Source of the DNA: Neobacillus drentensis
Lineage (GTDB): Bacteria > Bacillota > Bacilli > Bacillales > Cytobacillaceae
Direction of reading: 5' to 3'
DNA length: 64,000 nt
Assembly: GCF_021560175.1 (NCBI RefSeq)
Contig: NZ_CP091110.1
Span: forward strand, 2,222,001 to 2,286,000
Numbering within the stretch: the first letter of the stretch is position 1; each line of letters starts with the position of its first letter. The notes beneath the pieces were generated by a model. It had not been told where the DNA came from. It did not search any database and saw nothing but the letters and a program-made list of their open reading frames with translations. Shown here in pieces: positions 35,748 through 44,473 of the stretch. The position numbers and the translations under genes were made by a program.

Positions 35748-35843
35748 TTTTCCACTTCCCTACGCTGGTATAACCCAGATCAGGTTCATAGAGTCCCGAA
35801 GTAGTACTTCAATCTCAGCCCTTTAAAAAGGCACCTCTAGCGG
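35748..35843 (-). promoter_or_regulatory. TPP riboswitch (THI element)
   Basis: On the minus strand the conserved blocks appear in order: AGAGGTGCC, GGGCTGAGA, GGGACTCTATGAACCTGATC, TGGGTTATACCAGCGTAGGGA. These make up the pyrimidine-binding CUGAGA loop and the pyrophosphate-binding ACCUGAUCUGG helix. It controls the tenI-thiO-thiS-thiG-thiF operon through the downstream terminator. Confidence 0.96.
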
Positions 35844-35886
35844 ATATATTTTCCATATAAATTTGTAATCATTACCTGCATGTATA

Positions 35887-35914
35887 ATATTATCAACATT
35901 GTTTGAAATGTCAA
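35887..35914 (-). promoter_or_regulatory. sigma-A promoter of the thiazole operon
   Basis: On the minus strand TTGACA (35909-35914), 16-bp spacer, TAATAT (35887-35892), about 45 bp ahead of the TPP aptamer. Confidence 0.7.
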
Positions 35915-36130
35915 ATAATTTTATTTAGTAATAAGTCTGTATCTTTTGCTGTCATCGGTTAAGCTTTTTTCAGAATTAGCGTATAATGAATAGATAATGG
36001 CTCCATCTTCGCCATTATCATGATAGCCACTCATATAAGATTCCGCTTATTTGCAGAAATTTAACAAGGATATTTTTCATTTTTAACAAATTATATACGT
36101 ATGTATTTATAAGGGGAAGGAGTGGAAAGA

Positions 36131-36340
36131 ATGAAACATCAGAAAACTTTTTTTGTAATCGACGACCTGATTTTTGAAGTCGTGAAGCCAGAAATAACTT
36201 TAAAGAAAATTAGAGTAACACAGGTGAAATTTGAAAATGAGGAGTATAAATTACTTAGAAAAAAGTTTGATGAAAATTTGTTTCATATTGAAAGAAAACC
36301 TGATGGATGGTTTATAACAGAGAAAGATAAGCCTTTTTAA
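36131..36340 (+). CDS. 69-residue conserved-looking small protein, function unknown
   Basis: Encodes MKHQKTFFVIDDLIFEVVKP followed by a basic stretch and ending WFITEKDKPF, 69 residues with alternating strand-like and charged segments and no membrane helix or cysteine. ATG 36131 has GGAAGGAG 8 nt upstream, which favours it over GTG 36122. It ends 14 bp before the 3-methyladenine glycosylase gene, so the two are probably co-transcribed. I do not recognise the family. Confidence 0.65.
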   Translation: MKHQKTFFVIDDLIFEVVKPEITLKKIRVTQVKFENEEYKLLRKKFDENLFHIERKPDGWFITEKDKPF

Positions 36341-36354
36341 GGAGTGATCAAGGC

Positions 36355-36966
36355 GTGGAAGATACGTTAATGGAAATTAATCCGTTACCCTCGGAGTTTT
36401 ATGACCAGCCAACTCTTGAACTGGCAAGGGCATTACTCGGCTGCCTGCTTGTAAAAGAAACACCAGAAGGAATGACGGCAGGTTATATTGTCGAGACAGA
36501 GGCTTACATAGGACCTGGAGACAGGGCTGCCCACAGCTATCAAAACAGGCGTACGAAAAGAACCGAAGTCATGTTCCAGCGTTCGGGTCTTGCCTATACG
36601 TATTTAATGCATACCCACTGCCTTTTCAACGTGGTTAGCGGCGGTGAAGAAAAACCTGAAGCAGTCTTGGTCCGGGCACTTGAACCTGTGGCTGGTATCG
36701 AGCTTATGAAAAGAAGAAGAGGAATTGAGGTCCTGACCAATCTGACAAATGGCCCCGGAAAATTGACTAAATCAATGGGTATTACAATCGAGGACTATGG
36801 CCACACCCTGACTTCTTCCCCTTTATTTATTGCTAAGGGCATCTGTCCGGAAAGTATATCAGCTGGAAAAAGGATTGGAATTAACAATTCTGGTGAAGCA
36901 AAGGACTATCCATGGCGGTTCTGGGTGACGAAAAATAAATATGTTTCAAGACATCAAAAAGCCTGA
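36355..36966 (+). CDS. DNA-3-methyladenine glycosylase (AAG/MPG family)
   Basis: A 203-residue monofunctional glycosylase that removes 3-methyladenine and other alkylated purines by base flipping. The catalytic Glu is in IVETEAYIGPGDRAAHSYQNRRT. Other family blocks are AYTYLMHTHCLFNVV and LTNGPGKLTKSMGI. The family is typified by human MPG and B. subtilis YxlJ (Aag), and the length fits. GTG 36355 is preceded by AAGGAGTGATC; ATG 36370 is possible. Confidence 0.92.
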   Translation: MEDTLMEINPLPSEFYDQPTLELARALLGCLLVKETPEGMTAGYIVETEAYIGPGDRAAHSYQNRRTKRTEVMFQRSGLAYTYLMHTHCLFNVVSGGEEKPEAVLVRALEPVAGIELMKRRRGIEVLTNLTNGPGKLTKSMGITIEDYGHTLTSSPLFIAKGICPESISAGKRIGINNSGEAKDYPWRFWVTKNKYVSRHQKA

Positions 36967-37002
36967 TCCTTTCGGTACATCGAATAGGGATTAGGTTTTT
37001 TT
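36959..37002 (+). terminator. terminator of the glycosylase gene
   Basis: Eleven-pair stem AAGCCTGATCC/GGATTAGGTTT with wobbles, then TTTTTTT. The 5' arm begins inside the last codons of the gene. Confidence 0.8.
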
Positions 37003-37151
37003 GTTCTAAAATGTATCCGTTTACATAAATTTCAATGTGAGCTTTTATTTCAAAGTGATGGATTAGTTTAAACACTCTAAGGATAATTAGGCTAACGAGC
37101 TAGTTAAGGCACAAGTGAGATGCATTCACTACTATTGAACAGAAGGTGATA

Positions 37152-38486
37152 ATGATCAAACTGACAGTAGTTATTGTCGGACCAGAACCGTTAGTTCATA
37201 AAATAAGCAAGATTGCCTCAGAATTTCATGAACTTAAAACAAAATCACTTTTCTATGAAAAGGTAGAGGAATCAGCAAAATTAGTTCGGGAACTCCAAGA
37301 ACCGAAGGATATTTATATTTTTGCTGGTCCAACACCTTTTTTTATTGCAAAAGAGACGATCCCCTTGGATGTAATCTCCTATTATATTCCTTTTGAGGGC
37401 TCGGATATCTATCGCCTTTTATTAGAGGTTTTTGAGATGTACCATCACTATCCAATCATTAGTTATGATATTGTCGAACCCCATTACTTAGAAGAAATCT
37501 ATGAGGAAATGGGGATCACTAGCATCCCCTATCAATTAATCACCTTTAACGAAGATCCAGTGGATAGTGATGGATTAGCAAACTATCACTTGAACTTATG
37601 GAAAGAAGGAAAAGTACAGGTGATTGCTACTACGCTAAATTCTGTCTATGAAAGATTAACATTCCTAAATATACCCGTTTTTTTAATCAAACACACAAAT
37701 GCTAATATCCGAGATACATTACGCAAAGCGGTGCTAAGTGGGCTGAATCAGAAACAAGAGGAGGCTCAAATTACGGTCCTTCAATTTCAGATGATCCTAG
37801 ACGAGAGTGAACGAAATGACCGATTACAACAAGAATGTCTTTTTATAAAAGAAAGAATCGTAGAATTTGGTAACTTGCTTTTTTCAAGCACGAATTTATC
37901 GGATAGCGAGGTCATTACCCTTTATACAACCCGCGGTGTTTTTGAAAAAGTAACGAAGAAATGGAGCGATTTCTCCTTTTTAAAAGAATTAAATGAACTT
38001 TTTACCGTTACGGTTAATCTTGGAATTGGCTATGGAAATACGGCTGAAAGTGCTGCTTACAATGCAAGAAATGCCCTTGAATTTTCACTCAGAGAGAAGA
38101 GAGGGAGCAGTTTTTTAATTGATGCAGACAAAAGAATTTACGGACCACTTGGAACGGAAGAAACAGTGAATTATCCCTTACAAAAATCTAACGATAATCA
38201 GCAAAATTCATTAACAGTTCGTAAATTTTATGCATGGTTGTCAATGATGCAAAAAAAAGAAGTTACCACAAGGGAATTAAGTATCGGGATGAATACAAGT
38301 GAACGCCATGCAGCAAGAATTTTAAAAAATTTATGTGAAAAGAAGATTGCTAACATCATAGGGAAAGAGTCTTTACATCAAAAAGGACGGCCACGGATTG
38401 TGTACGAAATTGATTTTACAGAATTAGCAAAACTAGTGAATGAAGAAGGAAAGCCAAATCTTGATCCATACTTGTTAACACCTTAA
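37152..38486 (+). CDS. putative regulator of pyrimidine degradation with GGDEF-like and C-terminal HTH regions
   Basis: A 444-residue cytoplasmic protein. There is no signal or membrane segment. The first 200 or so residues resemble a ligand-sensing domain (KLTVVIVGPEPLVHKISKIA... YIFAGPTPFF). Residues about 290-340 (TVTVNLGIGYGNTAESAAYNARNALEFSL) look like the degenerate GGDEF-like module of some Bacillota regulators. The end (about 350-435, TRELSIGMNTSERHAARILKNLCEKKIANIIG) is a winged helix-turn-helix. ATG 37152 follows AGAAGGTGATA. It immediately precedes the pyrimidine catabolic operon in the same direction, so it is probably its regulator. The family has no name I am sure of. Confidence 0.7.
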   Translation: MIKLTVVIVGPEPLVHKISKIASEFHELKTKSLFYEKVEESAKLVRELQEPKDIYIFAGPTPFFIAKETIPLDVISYYIPFEGSDIYRLLLEVFEMYHHYPIISYDIVEPHYLEEIYEEMGITSIPYQLITFNEDPVDSDGLANYHLNLWKEGKVQVIATTLNSVYERLTFLNIPVFLIKHTNANIRDTLRKAVLSGLNQKQEEAQITVLQFQMILDESERNDRLQQECLFIKERIVEFGNLLFSSTNLSDSEVITLYTTRGVFEKVTKKWSDFSFLKELNELFTVTVNLGIGYGNTAESAAYNARNALEFSLREKRGSSFLIDADKRIYGPLGTEETVNYPLQKSNDNQQNSLTVRKFYAWLSMMQKKEVTTRELSIGMNTSERHAARILKNLCEKKIANIIGKESLHQKGRPRIVYEIDFTELAKLVNEEGKPNLDPYLLTP

Positions 38487-38736
38487 CCATTTACTGGGAT
38501 GAGCCAAATAAAGGGCGCCATCATTGCAGGCGTTATCGTAAATTATTATATAAGATTACCTTACCAGATAATGGAATGCATTTCCTATAAGGAAGATAAT
38601 CAATCTTGAACGTAAATTAAAGACATATAAAAGACATTAGGTTAAAGCATAGCAAATAGGAGGAAATCTCAGATAAAGAAAATAGGAGAAAAAAGCCTTT
38701 GCAGACAGCTAGTGAGAGGAAAGGGGCAGAAATAAG
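38487..38736 (+). promoter_or_regulatory. 250-bp leader and promoter region of the pyrimidine catabolic operon
   Basis: No ORF. It contains a direct repeat AAAGACAT at 38619-38626 and 38630-38637 (11-bp step, one helical turn) that could bind the upstream regulator. It also holds a purine-rich stretch before the first gene. No sigma-54, cre or riboswitch signature was found, and no confident -35/-10 pair. Confidence 0.4.
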
Positions 38737-39963
38737 ATGAAGGAACAACAAAAAATGTTAATCAGTGCCGAACGATTACAATCCACGCTTGAGCAATTTG
38801 CTAATTTCGGCCGTACCGAAAACAATGGCGTAACTCGTTTAGCCCTATCGGAGGAGGATCGTTTAGCGAGAGATTACTTTATTTCATGCTGTAAAAAGTT
38901 AGGGATGATGGTTGAAATTGACGATATGGGGAATATTTATGCGACATTAGCAGGGATTGAAGACATGCCGCCGCTTGTCATTGGCTCGCATTTAGATTCG
39001 GTCAAAAAAGGCGGACGGTTTGATGGCGTATTAGGGGTAGTCGCTGGTTTAGAAGTGGCCCGCGCGTTGGTTGAAAATAATGTTAAGCCCCAGATTCCGC
39101 TTGTCATTGCCGATATCACAAACGAAGAAGGAGCCAGATTTGAACCATCGATGATGGCATCTGGAGTATTGTCGGGTAAATTCGATAAAGCCGCTATGCA
39201 CCAGAAAAAGGATGTCGATGGTATCACGTTTAAAGACGCATTACAGTCGATTGGCTATGTTGGTAAGGAGGAATCTCGTTTAAAGAAAGCTGCGGCCTTT
39301 TTAGAATTACATATCGAACAAGGACCGATCCTTGAACGGGAATCTTTCTCAATCGGGGTAGTGGAATGTGTACTGGGAATGGTTTGTTATGAAATCACGG
39401 TAACAGGGGAATCGGACCATGCCGGAACCACTCCAATGGATATGAGAAAGGATGCACTCTTTGCGGCAAATAACTTAATTACGGAAGCCCGCCAAAAGCT
39501 TGGGGCTGTAGATAAGGATTTAGTTTTCACGATGGGACGGATGAATGTTCTGCCAAACATTCACACCGTTATCCCTAATAAAGTAGTTTTTTCACTAGAG
39601 GCCAGACACAAAGATCCAGCGGTAATTCAGCGAGTAGAAGAGATAATCGTTGGTCTAACCCAATCCACGGCAAATGAAGGCTGTGATATTCAAACCGAGA
39701 AATTATGGGATCGTTCAACTGTATTATTTGATGATGATCTATGCGATTTATTAGAGAATGCTGCTAAGTCATTAAACTACTCGTATAAACGAATGGATAG
39801 CGGCGCCGGTCATGACGCTCAATTTCTAGCAAGTTATATTCCAACGGCGATGATCTTTGTTCCAAGTATCAATGGAAAGAGTCATTGTGAAGAAGAGCTG
39901 ACTACTTGGGAGGATTGTGCCAAGGGAGTAAATGTCCTGTTGGAAACGGTTTTGTCGTTTTAA
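38737..39963 (+). CDS. M20 family Zn-dependent hydrolase, likely beta-ureidopropionase (N-carbamoyl-beta-alanine amidohydrolase)
   Basis: A 408-residue binuclear-metal amidohydrolase of the allantoate amidohydrolase/N-carbamoyl amino acid hydrolase group. Metal and catalytic motifs are GSHLDSVKKGGRFDGVLG, NEEGARF, LELHIEQGP, SDHAGTTPMDMRKDA and the C-terminal GAGHDAQF. It lies beside PreT/PreA and dihydropyrimidinase, which points to N-carbamoyl-beta-alanine as substrate, giving beta-alanine, CO2 and ammonia. A hydantoinase-linked N-carbamoyl amino acid hydrolase is the alternative. GAGAGGAAAGGGG lies upstream of ATG. Confidence 0.88.
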   Translation: MKEQQKMLISAERLQSTLEQFANFGRTENNGVTRLALSEEDRLARDYFISCCKKLGMMVEIDDMGNIYATLAGIEDMPPLVIGSHLDSVKKGGRFDGVLGVVAGLEVARALVENNVKPQIPLVIADITNEEGARFEPSMMASGVLSGKFDKAAMHQKKDVDGITFKDALQSIGYVGKEESRLKKAAAFLELHIEQGPILERESFSIGVVECVLGMVCYEITVTGESDHAGTTPMDMRKDALFAANNLITEARQKLGAVDKDLVFTMGRMNVLPNIHTVIPNKVVFSLEARHKDPAVIQRVEEIIVGLTQSTANEGCDIQTEKLWDRSTVLFDDDLCDLLENAAKSLNYSYKRMDSGAGHDAQFLASYIPTAMIFVPSINGKSHCEEELTTWEDCAKGVNVLLETVLSF

Positions 39964-39992
39964 CCAAAGATCTTTAAAGGAGGTTTTGGCAA

Positions 39993-41369
39993 TTGGGTGT
40001 TATCAATCATTCGAACATCTCATCTGAAGATTTAAGTCTGAATTTTCAAGAAATAGTTCCTGAACTAACCAAGCAGGAAGCAGTGGAAGAGGCGAATCGA
40101 TGTCTCTACTGCTACGATGCACCATGTATAAAAGCATGTCCAACAGGAATTGATATCCCGTCGTTTATTAAGAAAATCGTTTCTGGGAATTTAAAAGGAT
40201 CTGCCAAAACGATTCTAACGGCAAATCCGATTGGTGCTAGTTGTTCACGCGTTTGTCCAACAGAGGAATTATGTGAGGGCGCCTGTGTCTTGAACCATTC
40301 CACCAAGCCCATTATGATTGGGAACCTGCAGCGTTATGCGACCGATTGGGCGATCCAGAATGAACAATCCTTGTTTACAGCTGGACAGAAAAATGGAAAA
40401 TCCGTGGCGATTGTCGGCGGGGGGCCAGCAGGGTTGTCTGCTGCAAGGGAACTAGCACTGCTTGGGTTTAAGGTTACTATTTTTGAAGCAGAAGAAAAGG
40501 CCGGTGGATTAAACACCTATGGAATTGTGCCATTCCGACTGCCGCTTACCATCTCCTCCTGGGAAGTAAAGCAGATTGAGAGCTTAAATGTTGAGATCCG
40601 CACCGGCACAAGAGTTGGGCAAGATATAGCAGTTGAAGAAATAATGAATCACTATGATGCTATTATCCTCGCGATTGGTATGTCCAAAGTTCCGGAATTG
40701 GGGATAATTGGTGAGGATTTAACCGGAGTGTTTGACGCGATTGAATTTGTTAAAGAAACGAAAACCAAACCACTTACTACGCAGCTTCTAGGAAAAAAGG
40801 TTGCCGTAATTGGCGCAGGAAACACCGCCATTGATGCAGCAACCAATTCCATTCGCCTCGGTGCTGACAATGTCAAAATCCTTTATAGACGAACAAGAGA
40901 GGAAATGACTGCTTATCAATTCGAATATGAATTCGCTAAACAAGATGGCGTCGAATTTCGTTGGCTTACGGCGCCAGTTAGGATTTTAGGTGATAAGCAA
41001 GGAAATGTAATCGGGATTGAATGTATCCGCATGGAGCTGACAGAACCAGGAGAGGATGGCCGCCGCCAGCCTGTTCCAATCAAAGGAACTGAATTTATCC
41101 TTGAAGTCGATACAGTCATTAAAGCAAATGGCCAATCCAGATATGTGGAACTAATCGAACAGTTTCATTTAGAACATAACGGAGGCGTAGTCAAGATTCA
41201 TCCCACTACCTATCAAACCTCCAATCAGAAGGTATTTGCTTGTGGCGATGTTATTTATGGAAAGGGACTACAGGGGGATGCGATGGTCGTAACGGCTGTT
41301 CAACAAGGGAAAGAGAGTGCTTATGCCATTCATCAATTACTGAAGTCTTCAGTTGTTGAAACAGAATAG
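39993..41369 (+). CDS. preT: dihydropyrimidine dehydrogenase subunit PreT (FAD/NAD, iron-sulfur)
   Basis: A 458-residue electron-input subunit. The N-terminal cysteine clusters for two 4Fe-4S centres are CLYCYDAPCIKACPT and CSRVCPTEELCEGAC. The FAD motif is VAIVGGGPAGLSAARELALLGFKVTIFEAE and the NAD(P)H motif KVAVIGAGNTAIDAATNSIRLGA. It is related to the GltB-type glutamate synthase small subunit, but the following PreA gene (32 bp away) settles the role. TTG 39993 follows AAAGGAGGTTTTGG. Together with PreA it reduces uracil or thymine to the 5,6-dihydro form. Confidence 0.92.
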   Translation: MGVINHSNISSEDLSLNFQEIVPELTKQEAVEEANRCLYCYDAPCIKACPTGIDIPSFIKKIVSGNLKGSAKTILTANPIGASCSRVCPTEELCEGACVLNHSTKPIMIGNLQRYATDWAIQNEQSLFTAGQKNGKSVAIVGGGPAGLSAARELALLGFKVTIFEAEEKAGGLNTYGIVPFRLPLTISSWEVKQIESLNVEIRTGTRVGQDIAVEEIMNHYDAIILAIGMSKVPELGIIGEDLTGVFDAIEFVKETKTKPLTTQLLGKKVAVIGAGNTAIDAATNSIRLGADNVKILYRRTREEMTAYQFEYEFAKQDGVEFRWLTAPVRILGDKQGNVIGIECIRMELTEPGEDGRRQPVPIKGTEFILEVDTVIKANGQSRYVELIEQFHLEHNGGVVKIHPTTYQTSNQKVFACGDVIYGKGLQGDAMVVTAVQQGKESAYAIHQLLKSSVVETE

Positions 41370-41401
41370 GCTTACGGATAAAGAATAAAAGGAGGTAGTT
41401 T

Positions 41402-42688
41402 ATGGCAGATTTAAGGATTAATTTAGCTGGAATAACTTCACCAAATCCATTTTGGCTTGCCTCAGCACCCCCAACAAACTCAGGATATCAAGTCCAACGT
41501 GCATTTGAGGCCGGCTGGGGCGGTGCCGTTTGGAAGACATTGGGAGAGCCTATTATCAATACGTCTTCCCGATTTGCAGCCGTCAGCTTTAACGGACAAA
41601 AAGTAGCCGGCTTTAACAATATTGAACTGATTACGGATCGCCCGCTAGAGGTGAACCTGAAAGAAATAGCCGAAACGAAGAAGCGTTTCCCCAATCACGC
41701 CATCATCGCCTCGTTAATGGTCGAGCCGAAGCAAGAAAAATGGCATGAGATCGTAAAAAAAGTAGAAGCAGTTGGTGTCGATGGTCTTGAATTAAACTTT
41801 GGGTGCCCACATGGAATGGCAGAACGAGGGATGGGATCGGCATCAGGCCAAGTACCAGCCCTAGTTGAACAACAAACCTATTGGGTAAAAGAAGTAGCGA
41901 AGACTCCGGTCATTGTAAAACTGACACCGAATATAACCGATATTACGGCAACGGCTGAGGCTGCGGTAAAGGGTGGTGCGGATGCCGTTAGTATGATTAA
42001 TACGATTAATAGTTTAGCAGGGGTAGATCTTGATACCTGGAACACGATTCCACATGTGGCCGGGAAAGGGGCACATGGAGGTTACTGCGGGCCGGCCGTT
42101 AAACCGATTGCGTTACATATGGTAGGGGAGTGTGCCCGAAATCCTAGGATTAATATCCCAATCTCTGGAATCGGTGGAATCTCAAACTGGCAAAACGCTG
42201 TCGAATTCATGTTGATGGGTGCAAGCGGGGTCCAAGTTTGTACAGCAGCTATGCATCATGGCTTTAGAATCGTTGAGGATATGATTGAAGGATTAAATAA
42301 TTATTTAGATGATAAGGGCATCGCCTCTGTCATGGATTTAATTGGTAAAGCAGTACCGAAATATTCTGACTGGGGCAATCTTGATTTGAACTATAGTGTG
42401 GTTGCTAAAATCAATAATGATGTTTGCATTCATTGCAATAAATGCCATATTGCCTGTGAGGACACCTCCCATCAATGCATCGATATGCTGAAGGATGAAC
42501 ATGGAAACAGCATCCTCAAAGTAAGGGAAGAAGACTGTGTCGGCTGTAATTTATGTTCCATCGTCTGCCCGGTAGAAGGTGCAATTGATATGATTGAAGT
42601 ACCAAGTGGACTGCCGCCAATGACATGGAATGAACGCCAGGCAGCACTCGGGGCGCTTTCGTTTAAAACGGATATTGTTAAAAAATAA
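41402..42688 (+). CDS. preA: NAD-dependent dihydropyrimidine dehydrogenase subunit PreA
   Basis: A 428-residue catalytic subunit. The FMN-binding dihydroorotate-dehydrogenase-like barrel starts LRINLAGITSPNPFWLASAPPTNSGYQVQRAF. It contains LNFGCPHGMAERGMGSASGQ with the active-site loop and ISGIGGISNWQNAVEFMLMGASGVQVCTA for FMN phosphate. The C-terminal ferredoxin domain holds two 4Fe-4S motifs (CIHCNKCHIAC and CVGCNLCSIVCPVEG). AAAGGAGGTAG lies upstream. Its partner is PreT. It catalyses the first step of reductive uracil and thymine degradation. Confidence 0.95.
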   Translation: MADLRINLAGITSPNPFWLASAPPTNSGYQVQRAFEAGWGGAVWKTLGEPIINTSSRFAAVSFNGQKVAGFNNIELITDRPLEVNLKEIAETKKRFPNHAIIASLMVEPKQEKWHEIVKKVEAVGVDGLELNFGCPHGMAERGMGSASGQVPALVEQQTYWVKEVAKTPVIVKLTPNITDITATAEAAVKGGADAVSMINTINSLAGVDLDTWNTIPHVAGKGAHGGYCGPAVKPIALHMVGECARNPRINIPISGIGGISNWQNAVEFMLMGASGVQVCTAAMHHGFRIVEDMIEGLNNYLDDKGIASVMDLIGKAVPKYSDWGNLDLNYSVVAKINNDVCIHCNKCHIACEDTSHQCIDMLKDEHGNSILKVREEDCVGCNLCSIVCPVEGAIDMIEVPSGLPPMTWNERQAALGALSFKTDIVKK

Positions 42689-42727
42689 TAGACTCAATTT
42701 CTACTAAAACAGGGAGGGTCATTCATT

Positions 42728-44146
42728 ATGAAAAAAGTGATTAAAAATGGAACCGTCGTGACGGCAGCGGATACCTATCGAGCCGATGTCTGTATTGAAA
42801 ATGGAGTCGTTACGCAAATTGGCGAGAATTTATCCACTGTTGGTGCAGAGGTTATTGATGCAAAAGGCTGTTACCTGTTTCCTGGCGGAATTGATCCCCA
42901 TACCCATCTCGATATGCCGTTTGGCGGAACAGTTACAAAAGATGATTTTGAAACCGGTACGATGGCAGCCGCTTTTGGTGGAACAACCACCATCATTGAT
43001 TTCTGCTTAACGACCAAAGGGGCAACATTGAAAAGTGCCGTCGATGCCTGGCATGCCAAATCAAAAGATAAGGCCGTCATTGATTATGGATTTCACCTGC
43101 AAATTGTTGAAATGAACAATGAAAAGCTAGCCGAGCTGCCTAAAATGATTGAAGAAGAGGGCATCACCTCCCTTAAGGTATTTATGGCCTATAAAAATCA
43201 GTTTCAAGCTGATGATGAAACCCTTTTTAAAACATTGATTGCTGCAAGGGACCTTGGCGCCCTCGTCATGGTTCATGCGGAAAATGGCGATGTGATTGAT
43301 TATTTAGTGAAAAAAGCCTTAGAAGAAGGGAATACGGATCCCATTTATCATGCGCTGACAAGGCCGCCGGAAGTAGAAGCGGAAGCAACTGGCCGAGCGG
43401 CAACCTTAACCAAATTAGCAAATTCTCAACTATATGTTGTCCATGTTTCTTGTGCCGAAGCTGCCCGGAAGATTGCCGAAGCGAGGAGCAAAGGCGCCGA
43501 TATCTGGGGAGAAACGTGCCCGCAGTATTTAGTATTGGACCAATCTTACTTAGAAAAGCCAAATTTTGAAGGAGCAAAATACGTTTGGTCGCCTCCGTTA
43601 CGTGAAAAATGGAATCAAGCTGAGTTATGGAATGCTTTAAAAACAGGACAGCTGCAAACCGTGGGCTCTGATCAATGCTCCTTTGACTTTGTCGGTCAAA
43701 AGGACCTTGGGAAAGGTGATTTTTCAAAAATTCCAAACGGTGGACCAATTATTGAGGACCGCGTAAGTATTTTGTTCTCCGAAGGGGTTAAGAAAGGAAG
43801 AATTTCCATTAACCAGTTTGTTGAAATTACCTCAACAAAGGCGGCAAAATTATTTGGTTTGTATCCAAAAAAAGGAACGATTGCCATAGGAGCTGATGCT
43901 GATATTGTCATTTTTGATCCAAATGTGGAACGGGTCATTTCAGCTGAAACGCACCATATGGCTGTTGATTATAATGCATTCGAAGGGTTCAAGGTTACTG
44001 GTGAGCCTGTATCTGTCCTTTCACGTGGTGATTTTGTGATCCGTGATAAACAGTTTGTTGGTAAACCAGGTGCAGGACAGTTTTTAAAACGAGAGAAATA
44101 CGGTTCAAATCAAAAAGCAGAATCGGAAAAAACGGTAACATTGTAA
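42728..44146 (+). CDS. hydA: dihydropyrimidinase (D-hydantoinase)
   Basis: A 472-residue amidohydrolase that opens dihydrouracil to N-carbamoyl-beta-alanine. The binuclear metal site is GGIDPHTHLDMPFGG, the carboxylated bridging Lys is in TSLKVFMAYKNQF, and HAENGD and VVHVSCAEA supply further His ligands. The last metal ligand Asp is in GSDQCSFDF. CPQYL and the C-terminal KGTIAIGADADIVIFDP are typical. AGGGAGGGTC lies upstream. A hairpin (AAAGGGTTAAG/CTTAACCCTTT, about 44163-44194) without a T run follows and may lower downstream expression or protect the mRNA. Confidence 0.95.
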   Translation: MKKVIKNGTVVTAADTYRADVCIENGVVTQIGENLSTVGAEVIDAKGCYLFPGGIDPHTHLDMPFGGTVTKDDFETGTMAAAFGGTTTIIDFCLTTKGATLKSAVDAWHAKSKDKAVIDYGFHLQIVEMNNEKLAELPKMIEEEGITSLKVFMAYKNQFQADDETLFKTLIAARDLGALVMVHAENGDVIDYLVKKALEEGNTDPIYHALTRPPEVEAEATGRAATLTKLANSQLYVVHVSCAEAARKIAEARSKGADIWGETCPQYLVLDQSYLEKPNFEGAKYVWSPPLREKWNQAELWNALKTGQLQTVGSDQCSFDFVGQKDLGKGDFSKIPNGGPIIEDRVSILFSEGVKKGRISINQFVEITSTKAAKLFGLYPKKGTIAIGADADIVIFDPNVERVISAETHHMAVDYNAFEGFKVTGEPVSVLSRGDFVIRDKQFVGKPGAGQFLKREKYGSNQKAESEKTVTL

Positions 44147-44227
44147 GAGATTGTATAGGGAAAAAGGGTTAAGGATTAAGATTCTTAACCCTTTGCCGAG
44201 TGGAAGCAAAATAAAGGGAGGAGAAAA

Positions 44228-44473
44228 ATGTCTGACTATCAACAGTATTTAAAAGAACGGGATCTTGTGGATTATTACCTTCAAAAGGGGTACCTAATTA
44301 AAAATAGTACCGAAAATTTAAGCGGAGCCTTTGTTCTTTTTGAGAAAAAAAACAGCAATGGTGAAATGGAAAGGGAAACGATCCAACTATTAACTCCTGC
44401 GGCTCGGAAGTATTTTTCCGTGAGAGTGATTCAACAACAAAACGCTCAACCAGAAAGGGATGTAGGAGCATGA
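44228..44473 (+). CDS. 81-residue small protein of the pyrimidine operon, function unknown
   Basis: Encodes an 81-residue soluble protein beginning [20 protein letters not shown] and ending [10 protein letters not shown]. It has helix-strand-helix character with no membrane segment, cysteines or known motif. AAAGGGAGGAG lies upstream, and the gene overlaps the ald start by ATGA (4 bp), so it is translated and coupled to ald. Its position between dihydropyrimidinase and alanine dehydrogenase suggests an accessory role, for example a small partner subunit. I do not recognise the family. Confidence 0.72.
   Translation: MSDYQQYLKERDLVDYYLQKGYLIKNSTENLSGAFVLFEKKNSNGEMERETIQLLTPAARKYFSVRVIQQQNAQPERDVGA

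Noticed and set aside
38487-38736. GlnR/TnrA box controlling pyrimidine degradation
   Set aside because: No TGTNA-N7-TNACA match could be found there or upstream of the regulator gene.
39993-41369. Glutamate synthase small subunit (GltD) annotation for this protein
   Set aside because: The domain layout is shared, but the adjacent PreA gene and the rest of the pyrimidine cluster make PreT the better call.
44163-44194. Terminator between dihydropyrimidinase and the 81-residue gene
   Set aside because: The hairpin is strong, but no T tract follows and a ribosome site comes soon after, so it is described only as a possible processing or stability element.
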